A stretch of DNA of 64,000 nucleotides, from NCBI RefSeq assembly GCF_031157275.1, contig NZ_JAVIFW010000001.1:558001-622000 (forward strand). The letters run 5' to 3'. Origin of the DNA: Streptomyces sp. LHD-70. GTDB taxonomy: Bacteria > Actinomycetota > Actinomycetes > Streptomycetales > Streptomycetaceae. The translations under genes and the position numbers were made by a program. Below are positions 49,178 to 57,915 of the stretch, piece by piece. Every line of letters starts with the position of its first letter. Within the stretch, counting starts at the first letter, position 1. The notes under the pieces were generated by a model. The model was not told the DNA's origin, made no database searches, and saw only the letters and a list, made by a program, of their open reading frames with translations.

Positions 49178-49307
49178 AAGGTTGAGGGGGAGATTTTTCT
49201 CTAGGCAGAGAAGTCGGCACCCGGTGCCTCTGCTTTGGGCACAGGGTGCCGCCTAAATCGGGCTTTTCCGGGCGCTATTTTGGGCGCGCTGTACGGCAGG
49301 TGAGCAA

Positions 49308-49377
49308 ATTCAGCCCGTCTGGGGGCACCTCCCGGCCGGAGGCTGGGGGAGTTTGAGGACGAGCCCGAAGGGCGATA
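49308..49377 (+). repeat. Repeat A interrupted by a second hairpin repeat
   Basis: The left end (AATTCAGCCCGTCT) and right end (TTTGAGGACGAGCCCGAAGG, then GCGAT) of repeat A flank an inserted GGGGGCACCTCCCGGCCGGA, then GGCTGGGGGAG. The insert is a separate hairpin-forming element familiar from Streptomyces intergenic regions (from memory). The intact version is at 32446-32484. The flanking gap (49044-49407) otherwise contains only the operator and no credible gene. Confidence 0.8.
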
Positions 49378-49407
49378 GACGGCGCGGTGGTCCACGGCAA
49401 GGAACGG

Positions 49408-50055
49408 TCAAGCCCTGGGAGCGCACCCCAAGACGTGCTCCTTGACCAGCGCCCCGATCTGCGGATCCCGGCGCCGGAACGCCGCAACGAGAGCCTCGTG
49501 CTCCTCCGCGTACGACTGCTGGACCGTGCCGAGCCAGCGGATCGACAGGGCCGTGAACACCTCGATGCCCAGGCCCTCCCAGGTGTGAAGCAGCACGGAG
49601 TTTCCCGCGGCGCGCACCAGTTCGCGGTGGAAGCCGACGGTGTGCCGCACCTGGGCCGTGCCGTCGGCGTTCCGGTCGGCCTCGTAGAGCGGCGTCACGT
49701 GCGCCTCCAGGGCCGAGCAGTCCTCGGCGAGGCGGTCGGCGGCCAGCTCGGCGGCGATCTGCTCGAGACCGGCCCGTACCGGATAGCTCTCCTCCAGGTC
49801 GGCCGCGGTCAGGTTCCGCACGCGGACGCCCTTGTTCGGCGCCGACTCGATCAGGCGGAGCGACTCCAGCTCGCGCAGCGCCTCCCGCACCGGGGTCTGG
49901 CTGACCTCCAACTCGACCGCGATCCGGCGCTCCACGATGCGCTCGCCCGGCTTCCAGCGGCCGCTGACGATCCCCTCCACGATGTGCTCGCGGATCTGGT
50001 CGCGCAGCGAGTGGACGACGGGCGCGGACATGGCCGTCCCGGGGCTCGAACTCAT
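49408..50055 (-). CDS. GntR-family regulator, FadR/FCD subgroup
   Basis: A 215-residue regulator. Residues ~15-80 are the GntR winged helix: SLRDQIREHIVEGIVSGRWK, then PGERIVERRIAVELEVSQTP and VREALRELESLRLIESAPNK. The FCD helical domain follows; YPVRAGLEQIAAELAADRL starts it, and His residues suited to metal and acid binding appear in EAHVTPLYEA, VGFHRELVRAAGN and EEHEALVAAF. FCD members respond to small carboxylic acids such as pyruvate, lactate or sugar acids. The GAGGAG eight bases before the ATG at 50055 is a clear ribosome site. The palindrome at 49161-49177 upstream of aceE is its likely target, which would tie it to pyruvate metabolism. Confidence 0.93.
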   Translation of the reverse strand: MSSSPGTAMSAPVVHSLRDQIREHIVEGIVSGRWKPGERIVERRIAVELEVSQTPVREALRELESLRLIESAPNKGVRVRNLTAADLEESYPVRAGLEQIAAELAADRLAEDCSALEAHVTPLYEADRNADGTAQVRHTVGFHRELVRAAGNSVLLHTWEGLGIEVFTALSIRWLGTVQQSYAEEHEALVAAFRRRDPQIGALVKEHVLGCAPRA

Positions 50056-50201
50056 GGGTGGTGGCTCCTCAGGCAGGTGCGATGGGACGACGATACGGCG
50101 TTCACCACGACCTTGGGATGTGCGGGGGGTGCGGGATCCGTCACGCGTGGCTGCTACGGGGCCGCTCCCGCGCGGGCGGCGGAACGGGTGCGCACACGGC
50201 G

Positions 50202-50234
50202 GCGCCCCCGCCCGGAGAGCTCCGGACGGGGGCG
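50202..50234 (-). terminator. Terminator after the E2 gene
   Basis: GCGCCCCCGCCCGGAG (50202-50217) pairs with CTCCGGACGGGGGCGC (50219-50234, one mismatch), 26 bases beyond the stop of the E2 gene on the minus strand. It ends the lpd-E2 transcript. Confidence 0.82.
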
Positions 50235-50259
50235 CTGACGTACTACGGGAACCCGCAGG

Positions 50260-52032
50260 TCAGAGGCCGAGCTCGACCTCGAACTCGCCCGCCTCCAGGA
50301 TCTGCTTGACCGCGGTCAGGTAGCGGGCGGCGTCGGCGCCGTCCACCAGACGGTGGTCGTAGGAGAGCGTCACGTACGTCATGTCACGGACGGCGATGGT
50401 CTCGCCGAGGTCCGGGTGGTTGATGACGACGGGGCGCTTCACCGTGGCACCGATGCCCAGGATGGCGACCTGGTTCGGCGGGACGATGACCGTGTCGAAG
50501 AGCGCACCGCGCGAACCCGTGTTGGAGATCGTGAAGGTGGCGCCCGACAGGTCGTCCGGGGCGATCTTGTTGGTGCGGACCTTGTTGGCCAGCTCCGCGG
50601 TCTTCTTGGAGATGCCCGCGATGTTGAGGTCACCCGCACCCTTGATGACCGGGGTCATCAGGCCCTTCTCCGAGTCGACGGCGATGCCGACGTTCTCGGA
50701 GTCGAAGTAGGTGATGGTGCCCTCGTCGTAGTTCAGGCGGGCGTTGATGACCGGGTGGGCCTTCAGCGCCTGGACGGCGGCCTTGACGAAGAACGGCATC
50801 GGGGAGAGCTTGACGCCCTCGCGGGCGGCGAAGCCGTCCTTGGCCTTGTTGCGCAGCTTCATCAGCTTGGTGATGTCGACCTCGATGACCGAGGACAGCT
50901 GCGCCTGCTCCTGCAGGGCCTTGTGCATGTTGTCCGCGATGGCCTTGCGGATGCGCGGCAGCTTGACCGTCTGGCCGCGGAGGGGGGAGACCTCCAGGGC
51001 CGGGGTCTTCGGCGCGGCAGCGGCAGCCGGGGCGGCCGGAGCCGGAGCGGCGGCCTTGGCGGCCTCCGCGGCGGCGATGACGTCCTGCTTGCGGATACGA
51101 CCGCCGACGCCCGTGCCCTTGACGGCCGACAGGTCCACGCCGTTCTCCGACGCGAGCTTGCGGACCAGCGGGGTGACGTACGCGCCGTCGTCCACCTGAG
51201 CCACGGCCTGCGCGGCCGGGGCGGGAGCGGCGGGCGCGGCCGGAGCCGGGGCGGCCGGAGCAGCCTGGGCGGCGGGCGCGGCCGGAGCGGCGGCGGCCGG
51301 AGCCGGGGCGGCGGGAGCCGGGGCCGGAGCGGCCGGAGCCGCGGGGGCGGCCGGGGCCGGGGCGGGCTCGGCAGGCGCGGCGGGGGCGGCCGGGGCAGCG
51401 GCAGGAGCCGCACCCGCGGCGCCGATGACGGCGAGCTTGGCGCCGACCTCGGCGGTCTCGTCCTCACCGACCACGATCTCGAGCAGGACACCGGCGGCAG
51501 GCGACGGGATCTCGGTGTCGACCTTGTCGGTCGAGACCTCGAGCAGCGGCTCGTCCTCCGCGACCTCCTCGCCGACCTCCTTCAGCCAGCGGGTGACGGT
51601 GCCCTCGGTGACGGACTCGCCCAGGGCGGGCAGCGTCACGTCGGTGCCCTCGGCACCACCCGCGGGGGCGGCGGCGGGGGCCTCAGCAGCAGGCGCGGGA
51701 GCCGCGGGGGCCTCCTGCGCGGGGGCGGGCTCGGCGGCGGGCGCCTCGGCGGCGGGGGCCTCGGCGGCGGCCGGGGCAGCAGCCGGGGCGCCGGAGCCGT
51801 CGTCGATGATGGCCAGCTCGGCGCCGACCTCCACGGTCTCGTCCTCGGCGACCTTGATGGACGCGAGGACACCGGAGGCGGGGGCCGGGATCTCGGTGTC
51901 GACCTTGTCGGTCGAGACCTCGAGCAGCGGCTCGTCGGCCTCGACGTGCTCGCCCTCGGCCTTCAGCCAACGGGTGACGGTGCCTTCGGACACGCTCTCG
52001 CCGAGCGCCGGCAGGGTTACGGAAACCGACAT
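50260..52032 (-). CDS. sucB: Dihydrolipoamide acyltransferase (E2) with two lipoyl domains
   Basis: A 590-residue E2 core protein. Two lipoyl domains are present with lipoylated Lys43 and Lys170 (both in STDKVDTEI), joined by Ala/Pro-rich linkers. A peripheral-subunit-binding domain follows at about 285-325 ([34 protein letters not shown]), then the acyltransferase domain with [14 protein letters not shown] (His560, Asp564). By naming convention it is the 2-oxoglutarate dehydrogenase E2, but in actinobacteria one E2 serves both the pyruvate and 2-oxoglutarate complexes, so it most likely also partners AceE here. The ATG at 52032 has AGGAG upstream. It follows lpd by 63 bases on the same strand. 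The repetitive linker is long and may vary among strains. Confidence 0.95.
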   Translation of the reverse strand: MSVSVTLPALGESVSEGTVTRWLKAEGEHVEADEPLLEVSTDKVDTEIPAPASGVLASIKVAEDETVEVGAELAIIDDGSGAPAAAPAAAEAPAAEAPAAEPAPAQEAPAAPAPAAEAPAAAPAGGAEGTDVTLPALGESVTEGTVTRWLKEVGEEVAEDEPLLEVSTDKVDTEIPSPAAGVLLEIVVGEDETAEVGAKLAVIGAAGAAPAAAPAAPAAPAEPAPAPAAPAAPAAPAPAPAAPAPAAAAPAAPAAQAAPAAPAPAAPAAPAPAAQAVAQVDDGAYVTPLVRKLASENGVDLSAVKGTGVGGRIRKQDVIAAAEAAKAAAPAPAAPAAAAAPKTPALEVSPLRGQTVKLPRIRKAIADNMHKALQEQAQLSSVIEVDITKLMKLRNKAKDGFAAREGVKLSPMPFFVKAAVQALKAHPVINARLNYDEGTITYFDSENVGIAVDSEKGLMTPVIKGAGDLNIAGISKKTAELANKVRTNKIAPDDLSGATFTISNTGSRGALFDTVIVPPNQVAILGIGATVKRPVVINHPDLGETIAVRDMTYVTLSYDHRLVDGADAARYLTAVKQILEAGEFEVELGL

Positions 52033-52095
52033 GGTTTCGGTTGCTCCTAACGAACTACGTACGGATAAGGGGGCGCGATCCCTGCGGGAGAGCGA

Positions 52096-53484
52096 TTAGT
52101 CGTGGGAGTGCAGCGGCTTGCCGGCCAGAGCCAGGTGAGCTTCGCCGAGCGCCTCGTTCTGCGTCGGGTGCGCGTGGAGGAGCTGCGCGACCTCGGCGGG
52201 CAGCGCTTCCCAGTTGTAGATGAGCTGCGCCTCACCGACCTGCTCGCCCATGCGGTCACCGACCATGTGGACACCGACCACAGCGCCGTCCTTGACCTGG
52301 ACGAGCTTGATCTCGCCCGCGGTCTTCAGGATCTTGCTCTTGCCGTTGCCCGCCAGGTTGTACTTCAGAGCGACGACCTTGTCCGCACCGTAGACCTCCT
52401 TGGCCTTGGCCTCGGAGAGGCCCACCGAGGCGACCTCGGGGTGGCAGTACGTCACCTTCGGCACGCCGTCGTAGTCGATCGGGACGGTCTTGAGACCGGC
52501 CAGACGCTCCGCCACCAGGATGCCCTCGGCGAAGCCGACGTGCGCGAGCTGGAGCGTCGGGACCAGGTCACCGACGGCCGAGACGGTCGGCACGTTGGTC
52601 TGCATGTACTCGTCGACCAGGACGAAGCCGCGGTCCATCGCGACGCCCTGCTCCTCGTAGCCCAGGCCCTGCGAGACCGGGCCGCGGCCGATGGCGACCA
52701 GGAGGACCTCGGCCTCGAAGGTCTTGCCGTCGGCCAGGGTCACGCGGACGCCGTCCTGCGTGTACTCGGCCTTCTCGAAGAACGTGCCGAGGTTGAACTT
52801 GATGCCGCGCTTGCGGAACGCGCGCTCAAGAAGCTTGGAGCTGTTCTCGTCCTCGACGGGGACGAGGTGCTTGAGGCCCTCGACGATCGTGATCTCGGCG
52901 CCGAAGGACTTCCACGCAGAGGCGAACTCGACGCCGATGACGCCGCCGCCGAGCACGATCGCGGACTTCGGGACCCGGTCCAGGGTCAGCGCGTGGTCCG
53001 AGGAGATGATGCGGTCGCCGTCGATCTCCAGGCCGGGCAGCGACTTCGGCACGGAGCCGGTCGCAAGGAGCACGTGGCGGCCCTGGACACGCTGGCCGTT
53101 CACGTCGACGGAGGTCGGGGAGGAGAGCTTGCCCTCGCCCTCGATGTACGTCACCTTGCGAGAGGCGATCAGCCCCTGCAGGCCCTTGTACAGGCCGGTG
53201 ATGACCTCGTCCTTGTACTTCTGGACGGCGGGCATGTCGATGCCCTCGAAGGTGGCCTTCACGCCGAACTGCTCGGACTCGCGGGCCTGGTCGGCGATCT
53301 CGCCGGCGTGCAGCAGGGCCTTCGTCGGGATGCAGCCGACGTGCAGGCAGGTGCCGCCGACCTTGTTCTTCTCGATCAGGGCGACGTCAAGGCCCAGCTG
53401 CGCTCCGCGCAGGGCCGCGGCGTAACCGCCGCTACCGCCGCCGAGGATCACTAGGTCGAAAACGGTGCTGGCGTCGTTCGCCAC
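52096..53484 (-). CDS. lpdA: Dihydrolipoyl dehydrogenase (E3)
   Basis: A 462-residue flavoprotein that reoxidises dihydrolipoamide with NAD. It contains FDLVILGGGSGGYAAALRGA, the FAD motif, the redox disulfide GGTCLHVGCIPTK (Cys46 and Cys51), the NAD motif SAIVLGGGVIGVEFASAWKS and the dimer-domain active-site His-Glu in HAHPTQNE. The GTG at 53484 has GGAGG six bases upstream; the longer frame is not supported. It precedes the E2 gene by 63 bases in the same direction, so the two form an operon, ended by the hairpin at 50202-50234. It serves the pyruvate, 2-oxoglutarate and possibly branched-chain complexes. Confidence 0.98.
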   Translation of the reverse strand: MANDASTVFDLVILGGGSGGYAAALRGAQLGLDVALIEKNKVGGTCLHVGCIPTKALLHAGEIADQARESEQFGVKATFEGIDMPAVQKYKDEVITGLYKGLQGLIASRKVTYIEGEGKLSSPTSVDVNGQRVQGRHVLLATGSVPKSLPGLEIDGDRIISSDHALTLDRVPKSAIVLGGGVIGVEFASAWKSFGAEITIVEGLKHLVPVEDENSSKLLERAFRKRGIKFNLGTFFEKAEYTQDGVRVTLADGKTFEAEVLLVAIGRGPVSQGLGYEEQGVAMDRGFVLVDEYMQTNVPTVSAVGDLVPTLQLAHVGFAEGILVAERLAGLKTVPIDYDGVPKVTYCHPEVASVGLSEAKAKEVYGADKVVALKYNLAGNGKSKILKTAGEIKLVQVKDGAVVGVHMVGDRMGEQVGEAQLIYNWEALPAEVAQLLHAHPTQNEALGEAHLALAGKPLHSHD

Positions 53485-53748
53485 GTCACGTCCTCCATGC
53501 ATGTGCGCCGTACGCCGGTCTGCGATGACCGCGCGGCGGCTGGTGTTCGGCCGCTTGTTCCTTCGGCCCTGTGGTGGGGGCCCTGTCCTGCCGAGAACCC
53601 ATCTTCGCACTTGTCGACGGGTGGCGGGACGCCGGGCCGCTGACTGAGACGGGGACCTCACCGTCTCCGACGGTTGTTGCTGCGTATGAACCTGCGGATT
53701 CCGTACGAGTTCGTCGCGAGCGAAATCCGGCTGTGCAGCCGGTCATGC
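53485..53748. other. Intergenic region between lpdA and pepA genes
   Basis: With the terminator it makes a 310-base gap between the lpdA start and the pepA stop. It must hold the lpdA promoter, but I see no convincing coding frame, operator or repeat. The pepA terminator occupies its right end. Confidence 0.5.
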
Positions 53749-53782
53749 GTACGGCCCCGGGGTCTGAACTCCGGGGCCGTAC
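53749..53782 (-). terminator. pepA terminator
   Basis: GTACGGCCCCGG (53749-53760) and CCGGGGCCGTAC (53771-53782) form a perfect 12-base stem with a 10-base loop, just beyond the pepA stop on the minus strand. Confidence 0.9.
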
Positions 53783-53794
53783 AGGGAATTCCCG

Positions 53795-55315
53795 TCAGCC
53801 CAGGTCGCCGGCGGCGGTGCGCTCGGCGAGCCGGACCAGCGTGCGTACCGCGGAACCCGTACCGCCCTTGGGCGTGTATCCGTACGGCGCGGACTCGTTG
53901 TAGGCCGGGCCCGCGATGTCCAGGTGGGCCCAGCTGATGCCCTCGCCCACGAACTCCTGCAGGAACAGGCCGGCCACGAGGCCGCCGCCCATCCGCTCGC
54001 CCATGTTGGCGATGTCGGCGGTCGGGGACTCCATGCCCTTCTGCAGGTGCTTCGGCAGCGGCATCGGCCAGGACGCCTCGCCGACCTCCTCGGCGATCTC
54101 GTGGATCGACGTACGGAGAGCGTCGTCGTTGGCCATGATCCCGAAGGTGCGGCTGCCGAGGGCCATCATCATCGCGCCGGTCAGCGTGGCCACGTCGACG
54201 ATCGCGTCGGGCTTCGCCTCGGAGGCCTTCCACAGCGCGTCGGCCAGGACGAGCCGGCCCTCGGCGTCGGTGTTGAGGACCTCGACGGTCTTGCCGCTGT
54301 ACATCCGCAGCACGTCGCCGGGGCGGGTGGCGGTGCCGGACGGCATGTTCTCGGCGAGGGCCAGCCAGCCGGTGACGTTGACCTCCAGGCCGAGGCGGGC
54401 GGCGGAGACGACCGCGGCGAACACGGCGGCGGCGCCGCTCATGTCGCACTTCATCGTCTCGTTGTGCCCGGCCGGCTTCAGCGAGATGCCGCCGGAGTCG
54501 TACGTGATGCCCTTGCCGACGAAGGCCAGCGACTTCTTCGCCTTCGGGTGCGTGTACGCGAGCTTCACCAGCCGCGGCGGGGCGTCCGAGCCGGCGCCGA
54601 CGCCGAGGATGCCGCCGTACCCGCCCTTGGCGAGCGCCTTCTCGTCGAGCACCTGCACCTTGATGCCGTGCTCCTTGGCCGCGGCCGAGGCGACGGCGGC
54701 GAAGGCCTCCGGGGTGAGGTCGTTCGGCGGGGTGTTGATCAGGTCGCGGGAGCGGTTGACCTCCTCGGCGACCGCGACCGCGCGCTCCAGGGCGGCCTTG
54801 ACGGCCTTGTCGCGCGGCTTGTCCACGGCGATGGCGGCCTCGCCGAGCGGGCCCTTGCCGTTCTTGCCGTCCTCGCCGTTCTCCTTGTACGCGTCGAAGA
54901 CGTACCCGCCGAGCGCGGCGCCCTCGGCGATCGCGGAGACGGCCTCGTCGTTCTCGGCGGGCAGGGCGAACACGGCCTTCTTCGTGCCGGCCAGGGCGCG
55001 GGCGGCGACGCCGGCGGCGCGGCGCAGCGCGTCCTCGTCGTACGCCTCGTCCTTCTCCGGGAGGCCGCCGAGCCCGACCGCGAGCACGACCGGAGCCTTC
55101 AGGCCGTCTGCTGCGGGCAGCTTCGTGGTCTCACCCTCGCCGCCCGAAGCTCCGAGCGTCTCGAGGACAGCGGCGAGCTTGCCGCCGAACGCCTCGTCCA
55201 CGACGGCGGCGCCCGGTGCGACGACCGGTCCCTTCGCGCCCTTCGCGACACCGACGACGATCACGTCGGCGCGCTGCCCGGCAGCGGCGGCGGGCTTCAG
55301 AGTCAGAGCAGTCAC
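53795..55315 (-). CDS. pepA: Leucyl aminopeptidase (M17 family)
   Basis: A 506-residue di-metal aminopeptidase acting in the cytoplasm. The catalytic C-terminal half contains FVGKGITYDSGGISLKP with the first metal ligands, CDMSGAAAVFAAV, and the family signature NTDAEGRLVLADAL (catalytic Arg in EGRL). The N-terminal alpha/beta domain (TLKPAAAAGQRADVIVVGVA) is typical. The length matches M17 enzymes. The GTG at 55315 begins TALTLKPAAA; a weak GAGA lies upstream. It is a single-gene unit with its own terminator. Divergent from cobS, with a 164-base spacer carrying both promoters. Confidence 0.97.
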   Translation of the reverse strand: MTALTLKPAAAAGQRADVIVVGVAKGAKGPVVAPGAAVVDEAFGGKLAAVLETLGASGGEGETTKLPAADGLKAPVVLAVGLGGLPEKDEAYDEDALRRAAGVAARALAGTKKAVFALPAENDEAVSAIAEGAALGGYVFDAYKENGEDGKNGKGPLGEAAIAVDKPRDKAVKAALERAVAVAEEVNRSRDLINTPPNDLTPEAFAAVASAAAKEHGIKVQVLDEKALAKGGYGGILGVGAGSDAPPRLVKLAYTHPKAKKSLAFVGKGITYDSGGISLKPAGHNETMKCDMSGAAAVFAAVVSAARLGLEVNVTGWLALAENMPSGTATRPGDVLRMYSGKTVEVLNTDAEGRLVLADALWKASEAKPDAIVDVATLTGAMMMALGSRTFGIMANDDALRTSIHEIAEEVGEASWPMPLPKHLQKGMESPTADIANMGERMGGGLVAGLFLQEFVGEGISWAHLDIAGPAYNESAPYGYTPKGGTGSAVRTLVRLAERTAAGDLG

Positions 55316-55479
55316 GGTGGTGAATTCTCGCTTCCGTTGAGTTGTGGCCGATGGGATCGGGTCGACCGGGCCCAGCCGCATCGTAGGCCGTGCCTCAGGA
55401 GCGCCCGGAGTGAGCCTACGCTCGCCGCTCCCGCCGCCGCCGGGGAGTGGCCCGCCCGACCTGCGGATAACCTGCCGCG

Positions 55480-56307
55480 GTGAACTCAGTGGGTGGCGGC
55501 GGCAGCGGCAAGGGCATACGGGACGACCTGGAGCACGGACTCCGGTTCGCCTTCGGCACGTTGACGGTCCTGCCGGTGCGGCTGACCCGCTGGGACCGGG
55601 GCGCCGCCCGCGCGGGCATGCTGTGCGCGCCGCTCGCCGGGCTCGTCGTCGGCCTCTGCGCCGCCGCCCTCGGCTCGGCGCTGCTGCTGCTCGGTACGGG
55701 ACCGCTGCTCGCCGCGGTCGCCACGGTCGCGGTGCCCGCGGCGCTCACCCGCGGACTGCATCTCGACGGCCTCGCCGACACCGCCGACGGCCTCGGCAGC
55801 AACAAGCCCGCCGAGGCCGCGCTCGCCATCATGAAGCGCTCCGACATCGGCCCGTTCGGCGTGGTCACGCTGCTCTTCGCGCTGCTCGCCCAGGTGGCGG
55901 CGGTCTCACGGGCGTACGAGTCGGGGTGGGCCGAGGGTGCGGTCGCCGCTGTTGTCTCCGCCGTGGCCGCCCGCCTCGCGCTCACCCTCGCCTCGCGTAC
56001 CGGGGTCCCGGCCGCCCGGCCCGAGGGGCTCGGCGCCGCCGTCGCGGGCACGGTCACGGCCCGCTCCGCGCTGCTCGTCCTCGCCGTCGTGACACTGCTC
56101 GCGGCGGGGTGCGGTGCGCTGTGGGGTGAGGCCACCATCAGCGCTGCGGTGCGCTGCGGGGGTGCGGTCCTGGTGGCGGTGGGGGCGGCGGAGCTGCTGC
56201 TGCGGCGCTGTGTGCGCAGGTTCGGCGGGGTGACCGGGGACGTCTTCGGCGCGCTCGCGGAAACGGCGGCGACGGCGGCGCTCGTCGTGCTCGTCCTCGG
56301 GGGGTAG
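55480..56307 (+). CDS. cobS: Adenosylcobinamide-GDP ribazoletransferase (cobalamin synthase)
   Basis: A 275-residue integral membrane enzyme that joins activated cobinamide to alpha-ribazole in the last steps of cobalamin synthesis. The family signatures are GLHLDGLADTADGLGSNKP, with the Asp cluster, and the C-terminal RRFGGVTGDVFGALAET. LRFAFGTLTVLPVRL opens the protein. About six helices are predicted. The GTG at 55480 gives this start; no strong ribosome site is present. No cobalamin riboswitch is apparent in the 164-base spacer before it. The partner genes cobT and cobU are 3-6 kb to the right on the opposite strand. A gene for a membrane protein follows 63 bases downstream. Confidence 0.96.
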   Translation: MNSVGGGGSGKGIRDDLEHGLRFAFGTLTVLPVRLTRWDRGAARAGMLCAPLAGLVVGLCAAALGSALLLLGTGPLLAAVATVAVPAALTRGLHLDGLADTADGLGSNKPAEAALAIMKRSDIGPFGVVTLLFALLAQVAAVSRAYESGWAEGAVAAVVSAVAARLALTLASRTGVPAARPEGLGAAVAGTVTARSALLVLAVVTLLAAGCGALWGEATISAAVRCGGAVLVAVGAAELLLRRCVRRFGGVTGDVFGALAETAATAALVVLVLGG

Positions 56308-56370
56308 CGGCCGAGCCGGGGTGCCCGTACCGCGTTAAGTTGCGCAGAACGGGCAATTCGGGAGCGGTGG

Positions 56371-57252
56371 ATGAGCGACTGGTGGTACCGGAACATCGTC
56401 GAGCCGGGGAAGCTGCCGCTGCTGCTCGCGCTGCTCTCGTTCGTGTTCGCGTTCCTGGTCACCCGGGTCATCACGCGCATGATCCGGGCCGGCCGCGGCC
56501 CCTTCGGCAACGTCAAGACCGGTGACCTGCACATCCACCATGTGGTCCCGGGCATCGTCCTGACCGTCATCGGCGGCTTCGGCGCGGTCGCGGCCGGGCG
56601 GCACAGCTTCGCCTCGCTGGTCTCCGCGGTGATCTTCGGCCTCGGTGCGGGCCTGGTCCTCGACGAGTTCGCGCTGATCCTGCATCTGGACGACGTGTAC
56701 TGGAGCGAGGCCGGCCGCAAGAGCGTCGAGATCGTCGTGCTCACCGCGGCCCTCGTGGCCCTCGTCCTCGGCGGGTTCCTGCCCTTCGGGGTGAACGAAC
56801 TGACGCCCGAGGAACGGCACAACCGCGCGCTCGTCGTGATGAACACCGCCCTGAACTTCTTCTTCGCCCTGGTCGCCCTCGGCAAGGGCAAGCCGCGCGT
56901 CGCGCTGATCGGCACGGTCGTACCGTTCGTCGCCCTCTTCGGCGCGGTCCGGCTCGCGCGGCCCACCTCGCCCTGGGCGAAGCTCTTCTACCGCAACCGG
57001 CCGCGCGCCCGCGCCCGCGCGGGCCTGCGCGCCTTCCGCCACGACCGCCGCTGGGACGGGCCGCGGCGCAGGTTTCAGGACCTCATCGGCGGCCGCCCCG
57101 ACCCGGACCCCGGGCCGGGACCGTCCGACGGCGGCCCGGATTCCCTGTCCGGTGGTCCGGATTCCCGGTCCGGCGGTACGGATTCCCGGTCCGGCGGTCC
57201 GGATTCCCGGTCCGGCGGTACGGAGGAACGCCGCCCGCCCGAGGACGGTTGA
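56371..57252 (+). CDS. Membrane protein of unknown function with repetitive C-terminus
   Basis: A 293-residue membrane protein. After a short start (SDWWYRNIVEPGK) five to six hydrophobic segments follow (LPLLLALLSFVFAFLVTRVI, VVPGIVLTVIGGFGAVAAG, SAVIFGLGAGLVLDEFALIL, IVVLTAALVALVLGG, NTALNFFFALVALG). A conspicuous GDLHIHHVVPG at about residue 50 and a DEFALILHLDDVYW segment carry His and Asp residues that could bind metal. The C-terminus is basic, then becomes four copies of DSRSGGP/T-like 7-mers from 21-base DNA repeats (57139-57222). These last 178 bases are shared with the 3' end of the opposite-strand rhomboid-like gene. The ATG at 56371 has GGGAG upstream. No named family is recognised. 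Confidence 0.82.
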   Translation: MSDWWYRNIVEPGKLPLLLALLSFVFAFLVTRVITRMIRAGRGPFGNVKTGDLHIHHVVPGIVLTVIGGFGAVAAGRHSFASLVSAVIFGLGAGLVLDEFALILHLDDVYWSEAGRKSVEIVVLTAALVALVLGGFLPFGVNELTPEERHNRALVVMNTALNFFFALVALGKGKPRVALIGTVVPFVALFGAVRLARPTSPWAKLFYRNRPRARARAGLRAFRHDRRWDGPRRRFQDLIGGRPDPDPGPGPSDGGPDSLSGGPDSRSGGTDSRSGGPDSRSGGTEERRPPEDG

Positions 57253-57890
57253 CGCAGTTCCGCGACCCCGCACACGACGATCACGAGCGCGATCGCGGCC
57301 AGGTGCTCCCGCCCCGCCAGGTTGTCCTTCACCACCACCTCGACCACCATCAGCGCCACCACCAGACCCGCCGTGAAGCAGGCCCGGTAACGCCAGCACA
57401 CGTACACCGCGAGCCCCACCACCGCCGCCGACGGGCCGGTGTCCACCACCTGCGCGTCGGACGCCGGGAGGCCGAGCGGGTGGCCGGGGCCGAGGGCGAC
57501 GCCCACGCGCGCGTAGAGCGTTCCGGCAAGCGTGGCCGCGTACCCGACGACGAGCGTGCGCACCCGGCCGACGCAGATCTCCGCGATCCCGAACACCAGC
57601 AGGATCTGCGCCAGCGCACCCCACACCGGCAGGTCGAGCGCGGGCACGAACAGCGACTGGGGAGTGCGGAGCAGAGCGAGCCAGAGCGGATCCTCGGCCC
57701 GTACGGCACCGATGTTCTGGACGAACCGGTAGCCCCAGTCCTGGTTCTGGACGTACTGCAGGAGCGAGGTCAGGCAGACCGCGCCGAGCGCCAGGGGGAC
57801 CGCGCGCCACTTCCGGGCGGCGAGCGCGGTCCGCACGGCGGCGAGGAGGGCTCCCCACTCCGCCCTGGCGAGCTCGGCCGGTCTGCGCAT
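57075..57890 (-). CDS. Rhomboid-like membrane protein
   Basis: A 271-residue protein with about six helices. GPSAAVVGLAVYVCW (Gly-x-Ser before a helix) and GREHLAAIALVIVVCGVAEL (His in a late helix) correspond in order and spacing to the Ser-His dyad of rhomboid proteases. LQYVQNQDWGYRFVQNIG and DLPVWGALAQILLVFGIAEI resemble the loop 1 and second-helix region of that fold, so it may be an active or degenerate rhomboid. It starts 25 bases after the MprF-like gene and is probably cotranscribed with it. GGAG is better placed for the ATG at 57890 than for the one at 57896. The last ~60 residues are repeats of PPDRESG, encoded on the antisense strand of the convergent gene. Confidence 0.72.
   Translation of the reverse strand: MRRPAELARAEWGALLAAVRTALAARKWRAVPLALGAVCLTSLLQYVQNQDWGYRFVQNIGAVRAEDPLWLALLRTPQSLFVPALDLPVWGALAQILLVFGIAEICVGRVRTLVVGYAATLAGTLYARVGVALGPGHPLGLPASDAQVVDTGPSAAVVGLAVYVCWRYRACFTAGLVVALMVVEVVVKDNLAGREHLAAIALVIVVCGVAELRQPSSGGRRSSVPPDRESGPPDRESVPPDRESGPPDRESGPPSDGPGPGSGSGRPPMRS
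57139..57222. repeat. Four 21-base repeats shared by two convergent coding regions
   Basis: Units of 21 bases (consensus GATTCCCGGTCCGGCGGT, then MCG) run from 57139 to 57222. Because 21 is divisible by three, both strands stay open: DSRSGGP/T on the plus strand, PPDRESG/V on the minus strand. Confidence 0.93.
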
Positions 57891-57915
57891 CGTCATGACT
57901 CCAGGTGTCTGCGTC

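Noticed and set aside
55316-55479. Cobalamin riboswitch upstream of cobS
   Set aside because: The spacer is only 164 bases, shared with the pepA promoter, and I could not find the conserved B12-box-like core.
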